Notes: generated by a model from the sequence alone, not told the origin. DNA of 64,000 nt from Streptomyces tubercidicus (GCF_027497495.1 NZ_CP114205.1:7440001-7504000); one strand, 5' to 3'; positions 1 to 8,837 are shown, counted from the first letter of the stretch. Numbers and translations are program-made.

Positions 1-590
1 AGCACCACCGCCGCCGACCCGAACGCGGCGACGGCGAGCAGGAACGGTCCGGCGAGACGGGGGATACCCCAGGAGTGGGCGACCTCCCCGGTGAACGTCA
101 CCAGGTTGGGCCCGACCACCGCGCCGAGCGTGGTGGCGAAGAGCACCGTGCTCACGGCCCGGCCGCGCCGCTCGGCGGAGGCCAGATCCGCACCGGCGTA
201 ACGCGCCATCAGATTCGTCGAGGTGCCCGCCCCGTAGACCACCAGGGACAGGAACAGCAGCACCGCACTGCCGAGTGTGGCCGCCACGACGACCCCGAGG
301 CTGCCGAGCGCCCCGACGGCGTATCCGAGCGCCAGTCCGGGGCGGCGGCCGTAACGCCGGCAGATCTGGCCGACACCGAGGGCGCCCAGCGCGGATCCGG
401 CGGTGAACAGCGCACTGGGCACACCGGCCAGCCCGGTCGAGCCGAGCATCTCCTCGGCGAGTAGCGCCCCGACGGTGATTCCGGCGGCGAGGCCCGCCCC
501 GCTGAGGATCTGGGAGAACACCAGGACGGCCAGAATCCGCCGCTGTTCGGGCACCTCGCGGCCGGCCGTGACGTCGTTCGGGGCGGTCAT
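1..590 (-). CDS. MFS transporter, N-terminal part (cut by window edge)
   Basis: About 196 residues of the N-terminal half of a major facilitator protein; the rest lies beyond the left edge. Six hydrophobic segments can be followed. The loop after the second reads GQICRRYGRRPGL, the usual MFS motif A region with its arginine-rich turn. The start is the ATG at 590, preceded by GAAAGGA at a good distance. It lies 31 bp downstream of the 171-residue gene and reads the same way, so it probably closes the operon that begins with the small repeat peptide. If so, it may export that product or give self-protection. Substrate cannot be deduced. Confidence 0.85.
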   Translation of the reverse strand, partial: MTAPNDVTAGREVPEQRRILAVLVFSQILSGAGLAAGITVGALLAEEMLGSTGLAGVPSALFTAGSALGALGVGQICRRYGRRPGLALGYAVGALGSLGVVVAATLGSAVLLFLSLVVYGAGTSTNLMARYAGADLASAERRGRAVSTVLFATTLGAVVGPNLVTFTGEVAHSWGIPRLAGPFLLAVAAFGSAAVV

Positions 591-621
591 GATTCCTTTC
601 GTTCCCGTGGATACGGGGCTG

Positions 622-1137
622 CTAAGTCGTCGCCGCCATGGGTTCCAGCGCGGCGATGTCGGCGAGTGACAGGTCCATCTGCTCGTGGAGGAAGCGCACG
701 ATCGTCCAGTGCGGCAGCGCCCCCTCGTCGAACGGGCCGAACTCCTGGCAGTACAACGGGATCCAGCGCAGCGCCTCTTCGAGCGCCTGCTCGCGGCCCG
801 GCTCCTGCTGATAGTCCTCGTAGGCGATGCTGCGGTGCTCGATGAAGAACCGTCCCGGCAGCCGTTCCTCACACAGCGCACGGTATTCGCGGGTCTGCAG
901 GATGAGGTAGTGCCAGATCTCGTCGATGTCCTGCTCGACCGGCAGGAAGAGACCGCCGAGCCGGTCGTGGTGCCGGGAGACGAGATAGAGATAGCGCAGA
1001 CACTCGGTGACCTGGCGCTCCACGAACTCCCGTGGCGCGGCGCTCTTGTCGTCGAAGTACGTCACCACCTCGGCGTGCAGCGCCGTACCGAGCAGTTCCC
1101 TGAGGTCATCGGAGGATATCCGCGGCTGGCTGGTCAT
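622..1137 (-). CDS. Small protein with a W-H...Y...C motif (GRDP/DUF1399-like)
   Basis: 171 residues, soluble, no signal peptide. The centre carries DIDEIWHYLILQTREYRALC followed by an F-I-E-H segment. This spacing of WH, Y, C and a later H resembles the repeat core of glycine-rich-domain (DUF1399) proteins, but I would not call the function. Start ATG at 1137 has AGGAGAAGC just upstream. It sits between the adenylating enzyme (48 bp upstream) and the MFS gene on the same strand, so it is likely co-transcribed. It may be a partner or tailoring protein of the peptide locus; that is inference from position only. Confidence 0.7.
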   Translation of the reverse strand: MTSQPRISSDDLRELLGTALHAEVVTYFDDKSAAPREFVERQVTECLRYLYLVSRHHDRLGGLFLPVEQDIDEIWHYLILQTREYRALCEERLPGRFFIEHRSIAYEDYQQEPGREQALEEALRWIPLYCQEFGPFDEGALPHWTIVRFLHEQMDLSLADIAALEPMAATT

Positions 1138-1185
1138 GCTTCTCCTGTCCGAGTGGTGGACGTCCGGGCGTGGACGTCCGGTGGG

Positions 1186-2424
1186 TCAGCTGCCGGTCGT
1201 GAGCCAGGCGTACTTGCCCGACTTGCCGATGGGGAGGTGCGTACGGTGGGCGAGCCGGCAGCGCCGCCCGGTCAGTTCAGCGAGGCCCTGTTGCAGCGCC
1301 GCGGCCGGTGCGAGTTCGACGGGCGCGCCGTGGAATGTCGTATACGCCAGCTGTGCTTCGGTATCGCCGGTCAGCTGCAACTGGTACCCGAAGATGTCCG
1401 GGGACGACTCACTGACGCACCGGTCGAGGTCGCCCTGGGAGACGGGCCCGTGCGGAGTGCTGAGCAATTCCTTTTCCCGGCCGCAGAATTGGGCGATCTT
1501 TGCCGGATCGGGCGTACCGTCCAGAGTCCGTACACAGTCGCCCGACCGGTAGCGAATCAGCGGCATAAAGGGATTGCGCACGCTCGACACGATGAGCTGG
1601 TAGATGGTGCTCCCGGCGGCGACCGGCTGGAGCTCGACGCTCATTTTGTCGAGATGCGGCCAGTAGGTGCCGCTGCGGTCGCTGTAGTAGAGGTATCCGA
1701 GCTCGGTGCTGCCGAAGAGGTCGATGACCGGGCAGTCGAAGTGCTGGTGCAGAAAACGCCGGACGTTCGCCGGGGTGTATTCGTAGGCGTGGATGATGCT
1801 CGCGGGCGGCGGGAAATCGTCCCACAGTCCCCATTCGCCGACCTTTCGCACCAGATGTGCCAGGTGATAGCCGGAGCAGTCGAGGTGGTACCAGCCGCGC
1901 GGGTGTGCCTGCCGGGCGGACCGGATTTCCGCGAGCATCCGCACCACGTCGGCCCGCTCCCACAGCGCCGGGTCCAGCCGCAGGTTGACGTAGCAGGTCC
2001 GCTCGTCGAGCCGGCGGTCCTCAAGGGCGGGCACCGGTTCCGGCACCGTGCCGCGCCGTGCGGCATTGACCCGCGCCACATGTTCCGTCGCCAGCACCGT
2101 GGTCAGTGACACCCGCCGGCAGCCCGCCTCCCAGGTGTGAGCGATATCGGGGTGCTCGCGCCACAGCTGGTAGTAGGAGTGCAGCAGGAAGTACGGGGGC
2201 CGGATGATCTGCATCCGGGCGTGGTGGGTGCCGGTGGAGAGGACGAACTCCGCCTCTCCGGACTCCAGCGCCGCGGCCAGCCGGGGCGTCATCCAGTTGT
2301 CCGGAAAGCCGCGGGCGATCTCCGGCTTGTCGAGTACCGGGAAGTAGCCCTTCGCCAGCGACTCACGGTAGATCGGTATGTCGCGGATCTGCTCGATGAC
2401 CTCGGCGGTCGGCTGACCATCCAT
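1186..2424 (-). CDS. PaaK/LuxE-like adenylate-forming enzyme
   Basis: 412 residues of the ANL (acyl/aryl-CoA ligase) superfamily, similar in size to phenylacetate-CoA ligase (PaaK) and acyl-protein synthetase (LuxE) proteins. Visible motifs are DLFGSTELGYLYY (AMP-binding core) and the later YRSGD, where the Asp normally contacts the ribose. Such enzymes activate a carboxylate as an acyl-AMP and pass it to CoA, a thiol or an amine. Start chosen at ATG 2424 because GAGGAT lies just upstream; the reading frame runs on upstream but overlaps the peptide gene. It follows the repeat peptide after a strong hairpin, the arrangement expected for a precursor/enzyme pair. Substrate unknown. Confidence 0.8.
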   Translation of the reverse strand: MDGQPTAEVIEQIRDIPIYRESLAKGYFPVLDKPEIARGFPDNWMTPRLAAALESGEAEFVLSTGTHHARMQIIRPPYFLLHSYYQLWREHPDIAHTWEAGCRRVSLTTVLATEHVARVNAARRGTVPEPVPALEDRRLDERTCYVNLRLDPALWERADVVRMLAEIRSARQAHPRGWYHLDCSGYHLAHLVRKVGEWGLWDDFPPPASIIHAYEYTPANVRRFLHQHFDCPVIDLFGSTELGYLYYSDRSGTYWPHLDKMSVELQPVAAGSTIYQLIVSSVRNPFMPLIRYRSGDCVRTLDGTPDPAKIAQFCGREKELLSTPHGPVSQGDLDRCVSESSPDIFGYQLQLTGDTEAQLAYTTFHGAPVELAPAAALQQGLAELTGRRCRLAHRTHLPIGKSGKYAWLTTGS

Positions 2425-2479
2425 GGAAATCCTCGTCGTTGCCGGGAATGCGGTGCCACACGGGAATTCGGGCGCGATG

Positions 2480-2527
2480 CCCGGGAGCGGGCGGTGGCGG
2501 CCGAAGTGCTCACCGCCCGCTCCCGGG
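2480..2527 (-). terminator. Attenuator-like hairpin between precursor peptide and enzyme gene
   Basis: Two perfect 17-base arms (2480-2496 and 2511-2527) around a 14-base loop, lying between the stop of the small peptide gene and the start of the adenylating enzyme. No U-run follows, as is common in Streptomyces. Such hairpins after peptide precursors usually let the precursor be made in excess over the downstream enzymes. Confidence 0.75.
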
Positions 2528-2546
2528 TCGCTGGTGGGACCCGAGG

Positions 2547-2702
2547 TCAGGAGATGCAGCCGGCCTTGGGCGCGGCGCTGATGCAGCCGGCCTTCGGGGC
2601 GGCGCTGATGCAGCCGTTCTTCGCGGCCTGCGTGGCGGAGTTGGCGGCGAGCCAGTTCTGCCAGACCTTGTCCTGGGCCATCTTCTTGATGAGCTGCTCC
2701 AT
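2547..2702 (-). CDS. Putative precursor peptide with three CIS units
   Basis: 51 residues. The N-terminal 29 residues (MEQLIKKMAQDKVWQNWLA...) look like an amphipathic leader. The C-terminal part is a 9-residue repeat, CISAAPKAG, twice, closed by a third CIS at the very end. The ATG at 2702 has GGAGG six bases upstream, a near-ideal ribosome site, and a TTGACA/TACTTT promoter sits about 70 bases further up. The next genes on the strand are an adenylating enzyme, a small protein and an MFS transporter. Together this looks like a ribosomal peptide natural-product precursor. No known RiPP class is recognised; there is no LanM, YcaO, radical-SAM or ATP-grasp enzyme within view. Alternative: a small structural or metal-binding peptide. 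Confidence 0.75.
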   Translation of the reverse strand: MEQLIKKMAQDKVWQNWLAANSATQAAKNGCISAAPKAGCISAAPKAGCIS

Positions 2703-3067
2703 GGGAACCTCCGAGAGAGAGTGCGGGAGACGAACTCGGCACACGGCGCTGACCTGCGCTGATGCCACGCACTGAAAGTAAAAGTATGACCAAGTGGATG
2801 TCAATTAAAGGCAATGTCCTGGGTGGCGGTTGGGTGACCGGTGCGCCAACTTTGGCGGGATCCCGTCGAGGTGATCAGTGGCGGGACTGCCTGACGTTCA
2901 GTCAATTTCGTTCGCCCGCCCCGCGTTTCCCGTGCCGCGGACTCCGCGTTGCGCCGCACGGCGGCCGTCGATCGGGTGACCCGTAGCGCGGGTCCGGAGC
3001 CCGGCGGCCGCCGGTGCGGGACGATCCAGCCATCCGCCCATCGGTCCCAGCTCCAGGGGAGTCTGCC
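2703..3067. other. Divergent intergenic region, peptide gene versus hypX-like gene
   Basis: 365 bases without a gene. It holds the promoter of the peptide gene and an AT-rich island around 2770-2815 that contrasts with the GC-rich surroundings. The half nearer the hypX-like gene (2830-3060) is GC-rich, with no promoter I can name. Confidence 0.6.
2775..2804 (-). promoter_or_regulatory. Sigma-70-type promoter of the peptide gene
   Basis: On the minus strand a consensus -35 TTGACA (2799-2804) is followed after 18 bases by TACTTT (2775-2780), matching the Streptomyces TAnnnT -10 pattern. The predicted start site is near 2768, giving a leader of about 65 bases before the peptide ATG at 2702. Confidence 0.65.
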
Positions 3068-4813
3068 GTGCGCATTCTGCTCATCGCCGGCGCGTTCAAC
3101 AGCCTGACGCAGCGCGTGTACGCCGAACTCGGTGACCACGGACACCAGGTGAGCGTGGAGCTGGTGACCCGGGAGACGCCGCTCCCCGAGGTCGTACGCC
3201 GCCATGCCCCCGAACTGATCGTGGCGCCGATGCTCAAGACGGCCATCCCGCGGGAGGTGTGGTCCGCCCACACCTGTCTGATCGTGCACCCCGGGCCCGT
3301 CGGCGACCGGGGCCCCTCCTCGGTGGACTGGGCGGTGCACCTGGGCGCGGACCGGTGGGGCGTCACGGTCCTGCAGGCCAACGACGAGATGGACGGCGGC
3401 GACATCTGGGCCGCGGCGAGCTGCCCGGTCCCCGACGTGGGCAAGAGCGACCTCTACCGCAACGAGATCGCCGATGCCGCCCTCGAAGCAGTGCTGACGG
3501 CCGTCGCCCGGGTGGCGTCCGGCACCCATCGCCCGCAGCCCCAGGCCGAGCTGGCCGACGCCGCGAAACCCGGCCACCCCCGCCCGCCGTTCCGCCAGGA
3601 GTCGCGCCGGATCGACTGGCGCGCCGACCCCACCGACACCGTCGTACGCAAGCTGCGCGCGGCCGACTCCCAGCCCGGCGTACGGGATGAACTGCTCGGC
3701 GACATCTGGCATTTGCACGGCGGCCACCCGGAGGACACCCTCACGGGCCGGCCGGGCGAACTGCTCGCCACGCGGTGTGGCGCGATCTGCCGGGCGACGG
3801 CAGACGGCGCGGTCTGGATCCCGGAACTGCGGCCGCCCCGCGCACCGGGCACGCCCGGCACCCTCAAACTGCCCGCCACCCTGGCGCTGGGAGACCGCCT
3901 CCCGCCGCTTCCCGAGGTTCCGGCGCCGCACGGCCCCGGGGACGGCCCCGATAGCGGCCCCGATAACGGCCCCGGTGGCGGCCCGCGTACCTGGACCGAC
4001 ATCCGCTACCGCGAGGACGGACCGGTCGGCTTCCTGGAGTTCTCCTTCCCGGGCGGTGCGATGAGTACCGACCACTGCCGGCGGCTGCTCGCCGCCTACC
4101 GCCGCGCCTGCGCCCGGCCGACCTCCGTGCTGGTCCTCGGCGGCCGCCGGGACTTCTTCTCCAACGGCATCCATCTGCATGTCATCGAGGCCGCCGCCGA
4201 CCCCGCCGAGGAGTCCTGGGCCAATATCCAGGCCATGGACGATCTGGTGGAGGCCGTCCTGACCACCACCGACCGGCTGGTGGTCGCCGCGCTCGGCGGC
4301 AATGCCGCGGCCGGCGGCGCGATGCTGGCCCTTGCCGCCGATGAGGTGTGGTGCCGCGCGGCCGTGGTCCTCAACCCGCACTACCGGCTGATGGGGCTCT
4401 ACGGCTCCGAATACTGGACCTACACCCTGCCGGGCCGGACCGGCCCCGAGGTGGCCGCGCAGCTGACCGGACGCGCCCTGCCGGTCACCGCCGCGGCCGG
4501 GGCGCGGCTCGGCCTGGTGGACCGGATCATCGACTGCCCCGCGCAGGACTTCACCGCGCAGACCGCGCGGCTCGCCGTCCGGCTGGCCTCGGCGCCCACG
4601 ACACAGGCCCGTATTGCCACGAAGAAGGCCCATCGGGAACGTGACGAGGCGCACCGCCCGCTCGCCGTCTACCGGGAGCTCGAACTGGCGCAGATGCACC
4701 GCATCTTCTTCGACCCGGACCAGCCGTATCACGCCCTGCGCCGGGCCTTCGTCCGCAAGGAACCCACGGCGGCACCTCCCGCGCACCCCGGCTGGTCACC
4801 TGCCGGGGTCTGA
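3068..4813 (+). CDS. hypX: HypX-like protein (formyltransferase + enoyl-CoA hydratase fold)
   Basis: 581 residues in two parts. Residues 1 to about 300 resemble 10-formyl-THF transferases (HPGPVGDRGPSSVDWA, then LQANDEMDGGDIWA). About 315-560 is a crotonase fold with the HypX hallmark NPHYRLMGLYGSEYWTY. HypX/HoxX converts a formyl group from formyl-THF, via formyl-CoA, to the CO ligand of [NiFe] hydrogenase under aerobic conditions. GTG 3068 is chosen as start because AGGGGAG lies just upstream; an in-frame ATG at 3014 has no such site. No hydrogenase or other hyp gene is in the window, so it is an orphan here, divergent from the peptide locus. It could serve a distant hydrogenase or formyl chemistry in this locus. 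Confidence 0.85.
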   Translation: MRILLIAGAFNSLTQRVYAELGDHGHQVSVELVTRETPLPEVVRRHAPELIVAPMLKTAIPREVWSAHTCLIVHPGPVGDRGPSSVDWAVHLGADRWGVTVLQANDEMDGGDIWAAASCPVPDVGKSDLYRNEIADAALEAVLTAVARVASGTHRPQPQAELADAAKPGHPRPPFRQESRRIDWRADPTDTVVRKLRAADSQPGVRDELLGDIWHLHGGHPEDTLTGRPGELLATRCGAICRATADGAVWIPELRPPRAPGTPGTLKLPATLALGDRLPPLPEVPAPHGPGDGPDSGPDNGPGGGPRTWTDIRYREDGPVGFLEFSFPGGAMSTDHCRRLLAAYRRACARPTSVLVLGGRRDFFSNGIHLHVIEAAADPAEESWANIQAMDDLVEAVLTTTDRLVVAALGGNAAAGGAMLALAADEVWCRAAVVLNPHYRLMGLYGSEYWTYTLPGRTGPEVAAQLTGRALPVTAAAGARLGLVDRIIDCPAQDFTAQTARLAVRLASAPTTQARIATKKAHRERDEAHRPLAVYRELELAQMHRIFFDPDQPYHALRRAFVRKEPTAAPPAHPGWSPAGV

Positions 4814-4821
4814 GGAAGCTC

Positions 4822-4866
4822 GGCAGTGGGCCGGTGACGGGCACACCTCATCACCGGCCCACTGCC
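4822..4866. terminator. Bidirectional terminator
   Basis: Perfect 16-base arms (4822-4837 and 4851-4866) with a 13-base loop between the convergent hypX-like gene and the DNA-binding protein gene. Confidence 0.8.
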
Positions 4867-4891
4867 TGTGAGCGTCAACCGCGGTGACGGC

Positions 4892-5425
4892 CTATGGGGT
4901 GGGCTGGTACTTGTACCCGATGCCGAAAACCGTGCTGATGGTGTCGCGCAGGCCGGGGCCGAGGCGTCGGCGCAGACGGGCGACGTGGACATCGACGGTG
5001 CGGTAGCTGGACTGGCAGCTGGGCCAGACGGCGGCCATCAGCTGCTCCCGGGTGAAGGCGCGCCGTGGATGCAGCACGAGATGGGCCAGCAGGTCGAACT
5101 CCAGTCGCGGCAAGTTGAGTTGGCGGCCCCGGGCGAAGACGGTCCGGGCCGCGGTGTCGATCCGGATCGGCTCCGGCCGTGCCAGGCCGGACGGGGGCTC
5201 ATCGGCCGGTTCCTCGCGCGGGGGCGCCAGGATGATGTGGACCTCGTCCGACGGCAGCCGGTGCACCGACACCGGTTCCAGGTCGTGCAGGGTCAGTTGC
5301 CACGTGCCGTCAGGGAGCCGGTCGACCGCCAGGGGTGGCCCTTCGCCGTTCCCGGCTGTGGGCGCCCGGCCGAAGTCGGCGTCCGGTCGCAGCGCAAGCG
5401 GGGTCGTCGAGGAGTTCATTAACAT
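4892..5425 (-). CDS. OmpR-type winged-helix regulator without receiver domain
   Basis: 177 residues. The C-terminal 95 residues form a trans_reg_C (OmpR/PhoB) DNA-binding domain: LEFDLLAHLVLHPRRAFTRE, then RTVDVHVARLRRRLGP and ISTVFGIGYKY. The N-terminal 80 residues are not a phosphoacceptor receiver domain and match nothing I recognise. ATG 5425 is taken as start with AGAGGAA about 12 bases upstream; ATG 5419 is possible. Convergent with the hypX-like gene and close to the peptide locus, so it may be its regulator, though this is only a neighbour argument. Confidence 0.8.
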   Translation of the reverse strand: MLMNSSTTPLALRPDADFGRAPTAGNGEGPPLAVDRLPDGTWQLTLHDLEPVSVHRLPSDEVHIILAPPREEPADEPPSGLARPEPIRIDTAARTVFARGRQLNLPRLEFDLLAHLVLHPRRAFTREQLMAAVWPSCQSSYRTVDVHVARLRRRLGPGLRDTISTVFGIGYKYQPTP

Positions 5426-6198
5426 GATCTGGGCCCATTCCTCTTGCAAAGCAGGCGTGTACGGACAGACATGGCGGTGCTCGACGTGCAGGGGTGCTGA
5501 GGTGCTGAGGGTGCTGTTGCAGCAGCGATCGCGGCGCGGTCCGGTGTGCGGCGGGTGGCGACCAGGCACTTGTGGTGCAGGTCCGCCCAGCGGGGGCGAT
5601 CGCTCCGTTCGCGCCGCAAGAACGCTCGCGCCCGTGCCCGTACCCAGCCATGACGGGGTGTGAGGTCACGGCCTTTGGTCAGACGAACGCTACATGTGAT
5701 CGCGCGCTTCCGGAAAGTAGCATCCGCTAATTCGGTTGCTCTTGAGCCGACTTTGTGATGCGCGGCCCCAACGCGGTGGGCGGGCCCGGTGGGTCGGTGA
5801 ACCGACGTGTCCGTACGGGGGCGCCGGGGTCCGTCCAGGTCGCGCGGGGGTGCGGCCATGGAAGTCGGGGATACGGAGGGGTAATCGGCAATCATGTCCA
5901 CTTGTGAAGGACCTGCAAACCTATGAATATGCCAAATTGACGTCCTGTGGCGAACGGACCGGCAAAGTGGAGGGACTCTGGAGGTCTTCTGGAGGGCGGT
6001 CAAGAAGTGGTTTCCCTTTCAATCTCATCGAGACTAAAAGGTGCGGAACCAGATATTCCAGGCGGCTTGTTTTCGCAATGAGTTGAGGGTGAGTAGGGTG
6101 TGGCCGCTGTCACTTGACCGGTGGCAGGGGTCCAGCTGAATTCGGCGCGGCTGGAATGCCGTGTGGGGGGAAGACGCCTTCGTGACCGGGAGGGGACC
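5426..6198. other. Long intergenic region, no supported gene
   Basis: 773 bases between two divergently transcribed genes. Open frames here lack codon bias and ribosome sites. The right half (about 5880-6080) is less GC-rich than its surroundings and probably carries the promoter of the 318-residue gene. I found no clear RNA or repeat. Confidence 0.5.
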
Positions 6199-7155
6199 AT
6201 GGCGGCCGGCTCTTTCGAGGGGCAGTACGTGTGGAGTCCAGCGGCCGATGACCGGGCGCTGGCGCGCGCGTGTATGGACGTCCGGGCCGGGCGGTACTTG
6301 AGCGCACACGAGGTTCTCCGGGAAGTCCGGAAGGAATTCGAGGTGCGGGCCCACCGGTCCCTGGTGCTGGCGTCCGTGGCCGCCGATTCGGACCTGGCCG
6401 AGCGCTGGCTGGCCGAAGAGCCGGGGCCGGACGCGGCACTGCTCTGGGCCCGGGTGGCGATGCTCCGGGCCCTGCGCATGGCCGATGCCGGTGACCGGCG
6501 GCAGGGCGCCCTGGCGCGGATAGCGCGGTCCGCGTGCGAGCGGGCCGCCAAGCTGCTCCCCGAGGACCCCACCCCGTGGGTCGCCCAGCTGGCGCTGACG
6601 CGTCTCGACCGCCCCCAGGACCCCGCACCGCAGGGGCTGCTGACCGCGCCGCCCGGCCCTTGGTACCTCTTCGCGCACATCCTCCGGCTCGACGCCTGGC
6701 ACCGGGAGGCGCACCACCGCTTTCTGTCGTTCTTCTTCACCCGCTACGGCGGTTCGTCCAGCGCGAGCTGGGACGTGGCCGCGTTCCTGAGCCAGCGGGC
6801 CCCGGCCGCCTCGCCGCTGCGTCTGCTGCCGCTGGTCGCGCTGGTCGAGGACTACAACCCGTCCGCGCTGCTCGCGGACCAGACCTGGGAGCAGCCCCAG
6901 TGGATCAGCGCCGCGCTGAGCATCTACCACAACTGGTTCCCGCAGGTGGCCGGTTACCGCTTCACTCCGGTGCTGGACCTTGCGTATCTGGCGCATGCGC
7001 TGCTCATGGCGAAACGTGAATTCGAGGCGCGGGAGGTCTTCAGTGCCATGGGGCCCTATGCCTCCCGTATGCCCTGGAGTGCGTTCGGCGATCCCGAGGA
7101 GCAATTGACGAAAGCCAGGCGGTCCTGCGGACTCCCCGTTCCGCATGGCGGCTGA
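6199..7155 (+). CDS. Hypothetical helical (TPR-like) protein
   Basis: 318 residues, alanine/leucine/arginine-rich and helical throughout with TPR-like spacing, no signal peptide or membrane segment. ATG 6199 is used because GGGAGGGG precedes it; an in-frame upstream ATG at 6121 has no ribosome site. No catalytic motif seen. The amino-acid permease follows on the same strand after 125 bp and a small hairpin. The product is probably cytoplasmic; function unknown. Confidence 0.75.
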   Translation: MAAGSFEGQYVWSPAADDRALARACMDVRAGRYLSAHEVLREVRKEFEVRAHRSLVLASVAADSDLAERWLAEEPGPDAALLWARVAMLRALRMADAGDRRQGALARIARSACERAAKLLPEDPTPWVAQLALTRLDRPQDPAPQGLLTAPPGPWYLFAHILRLDAWHREAHHRFLSFFFTRYGGSSSASWDVAAFLSQRAPAASPLRLLPLVALVEDYNPSALLADQTWEQPQWISAALSIYHNWFPQVAGYRFTPVLDLAYLAHALLMAKREFEAREVFSAMGPYASRMPWSAFGDPEEQLTKARRSCGLPVPHGG

Positions 7156-7169
7156 TGCACCGGAAGATC

Positions 7170-7198
7170 TTTTGCGGCGTGGAATTTGCGCCGTAAAA
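7170..7198 (+). terminator. Possible weak hairpin between two genes
   Basis: Ten-base arms TTTTGCGGCG and CGCCGTAAAA (one G-U pair) around a 9-base loop. This may be an attenuator between the hypothetical gene and the permease gene. Confidence 0.35.
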
Positions 7199-7280
7199 GG
7201 GGGCCCGTTCCGCACCATCCGTTCGAACGATTCAGTCCGATCGAACCACCTCTCCACATCCCCCCAGAAAGGTTTCGGTT

Positions 7281-8819
7281 GTGTCCGAGCGTACGTTCCC
7301 GGCTCGCTCGCAAAACCCCCACCCGGCAGATTCCGTCACCCTTGACGACGATGCCACGCTGCACGCCATGGGCTATCCGCGGAAACTCACCCGCAGGTTC
7401 CGCGCGTTCGATAATTTCGCCATTTCCTTCACCATCATCAACATCATTTCGGGCATCTTCTCCTCCTTCGGGTTCGGGATGAACGCCGGCGGCCCGAGGA
7501 TCCTGATCTTCGGCTGGATCGGCGTATCGATCATGGTGCTGTTCGTCGGCGCCGCGATGGGCGAGATCGCCTCCGCCTACCCGACCAGCGGCGCGCTCTA
7601 CTTCTCGGCCGGCAAGCTGGCCAAGCGACACCAGGGCGCCTGGTCCTGGTACACGGGCTGGCTGAACTTCGTCGGCCAGGTCGGCGGCACCGCGGCCACC
7701 AACTTCGCCGCCGCCACCTTCATCCAGGCGTTCATCAGCATGCAGTGGCCGTCCTACGAGTCGACACCCCAGCAGACGGTCGGCATCACCGCGGCCATCC
7801 TTCTCCTTCAGGCGCTGGCCAACACGTATACCGTGCGGCTCGTTGCGGTGGTGAACCGGATTTCCGTGTGGTGGCTGCTGATCGGCATGGTGGTGATCGT
7901 CGGCGCGCTGACCGTGATCCCCGACCACCACCAGTCGCCCTCGTTCGCACTGCACTTCGCCAACAACACCGGCTTCACACAAGCGATTTACGGCGGAATG
8001 CTGGGGCTGCTCGTCACCAGCTGGACCTTCACCGGTTTCGACGGCAGTTTCCACATGTCCGAAGAAACGGTGAAGGCGACGGTCAACGCGCCCAGGGGCA
8101 TCATGCGGGCGATCAGCTACTCCGCGATCACCGGGCTGATCCTCATGCTCGCGCTGGTGTATGCGATCCGTGACTACGGGCATGCGGCGAGTGCCGAGGC
8201 GCCGCCGGTACAGATTCTCATCGACGCACTCGGCCAAAACACCGCCAGCTTCCTGCTGTTGATCGTTATCGGCGCCATGCTGTTCTGCGGGCTCGCCAAC
8301 ATGACCAGCAATACCCGGCAGATCTTCGCCTTCTCCCGCGACGGCGCGATGCCCGGCTCCCGTTGGTGGCATTCGGTGTCCGCGCGCACCCGCACCCCCG
8401 TCAAGGCCGTCTGGCTCGCCGCGGCCTGCCCCCTGGTGCTGGTGCTGCCCGGCTGGTGGTCGCACACCGCCTTCACCGCCGTGGTGAGCGTCAATGTCGT
8501 CGGGCTGTTCCTCGCCTACGCCGTGCCCATCTTCCTGCGGCTGCGGCTCGACGACTTCCAGGCCGGGCCGTGGAACCTCGGGCGCTACGGCAAGCCCGTC
8601 GCGGCGATCGCCGTGACCTGGATCCTGATCAGCAATGTGCTGTTCATGCTGCCGCAGGCGTCCCCGATCACCCCCGAGTCGTTCAACTACGCACCGATCG
8701 CCCTGGCAGTGGTGCTGATCATCGCCACCGTCTGGTGGTTCGCCACCGCCCGGCAGCGCTTCCAGGGACCGGTCAGCTACGGCCGCCCCGACGAGGTCGC
8801 CGCCATGGACCTGATCTGA
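7281..8819 (+). CDS. APC-family amino acid permease
   Basis: 512 residues with about twelve membrane segments, typical of the amino acid-polyamine-organocation family (GabP/choline-permease group). Recognisable are the first helix with FAISFTIINIISGI and the cytoplasmic loop GFDGSFHMSEET followed by A-P-x-G-I, conserved in the family. GTG 7281 is the start, with AGAAAGG upstream. It probably imports an amino acid or amine by proton symport; the exact substrate is not readable. A very strong terminator follows, so it ends a transcription unit. Confidence 0.9.
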   Translation: MSERTFPARSQNPHPADSVTLDDDATLHAMGYPRKLTRRFRAFDNFAISFTIINIISGIFSSFGFGMNAGGPRILIFGWIGVSIMVLFVGAAMGEIASAYPTSGALYFSAGKLAKRHQGAWSWYTGWLNFVGQVGGTAATNFAAATFIQAFISMQWPSYESTPQQTVGITAAILLLQALANTYTVRLVAVVNRISVWWLLIGMVVIVGALTVIPDHHQSPSFALHFANNTGFTQAIYGGMLGLLVTSWTFTGFDGSFHMSEETVKATVNAPRGIMRAISYSAITGLILMLALVYAIRDYGHAASAEAPPVQILIDALGQNTASFLLLIVIGAMLFCGLANMTSNTRQIFAFSRDGAMPGSRWWHSVSARTRTPVKAVWLAAACPLVLVLPGWWSHTAFTAVVSVNVVGLFLAYAVPIFLRLRLDDFQAGPWNLGRYGKPVAAIAVTWILISNVLFMLPQASPITPESFNYAPIALAVVLIIATVWWFATARQRFQGPVSYGRPDEVAAMDLI

Positions 8820-8837
8820 CGCCGACCGGAAAGGGAA

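Noticed and set aside
7221..7246. GTTCGA / TCGAAC inverted pair ahead of the permease
   Set aside because: Six-base arms that are nearly self-complementary; too weak to call an operator.
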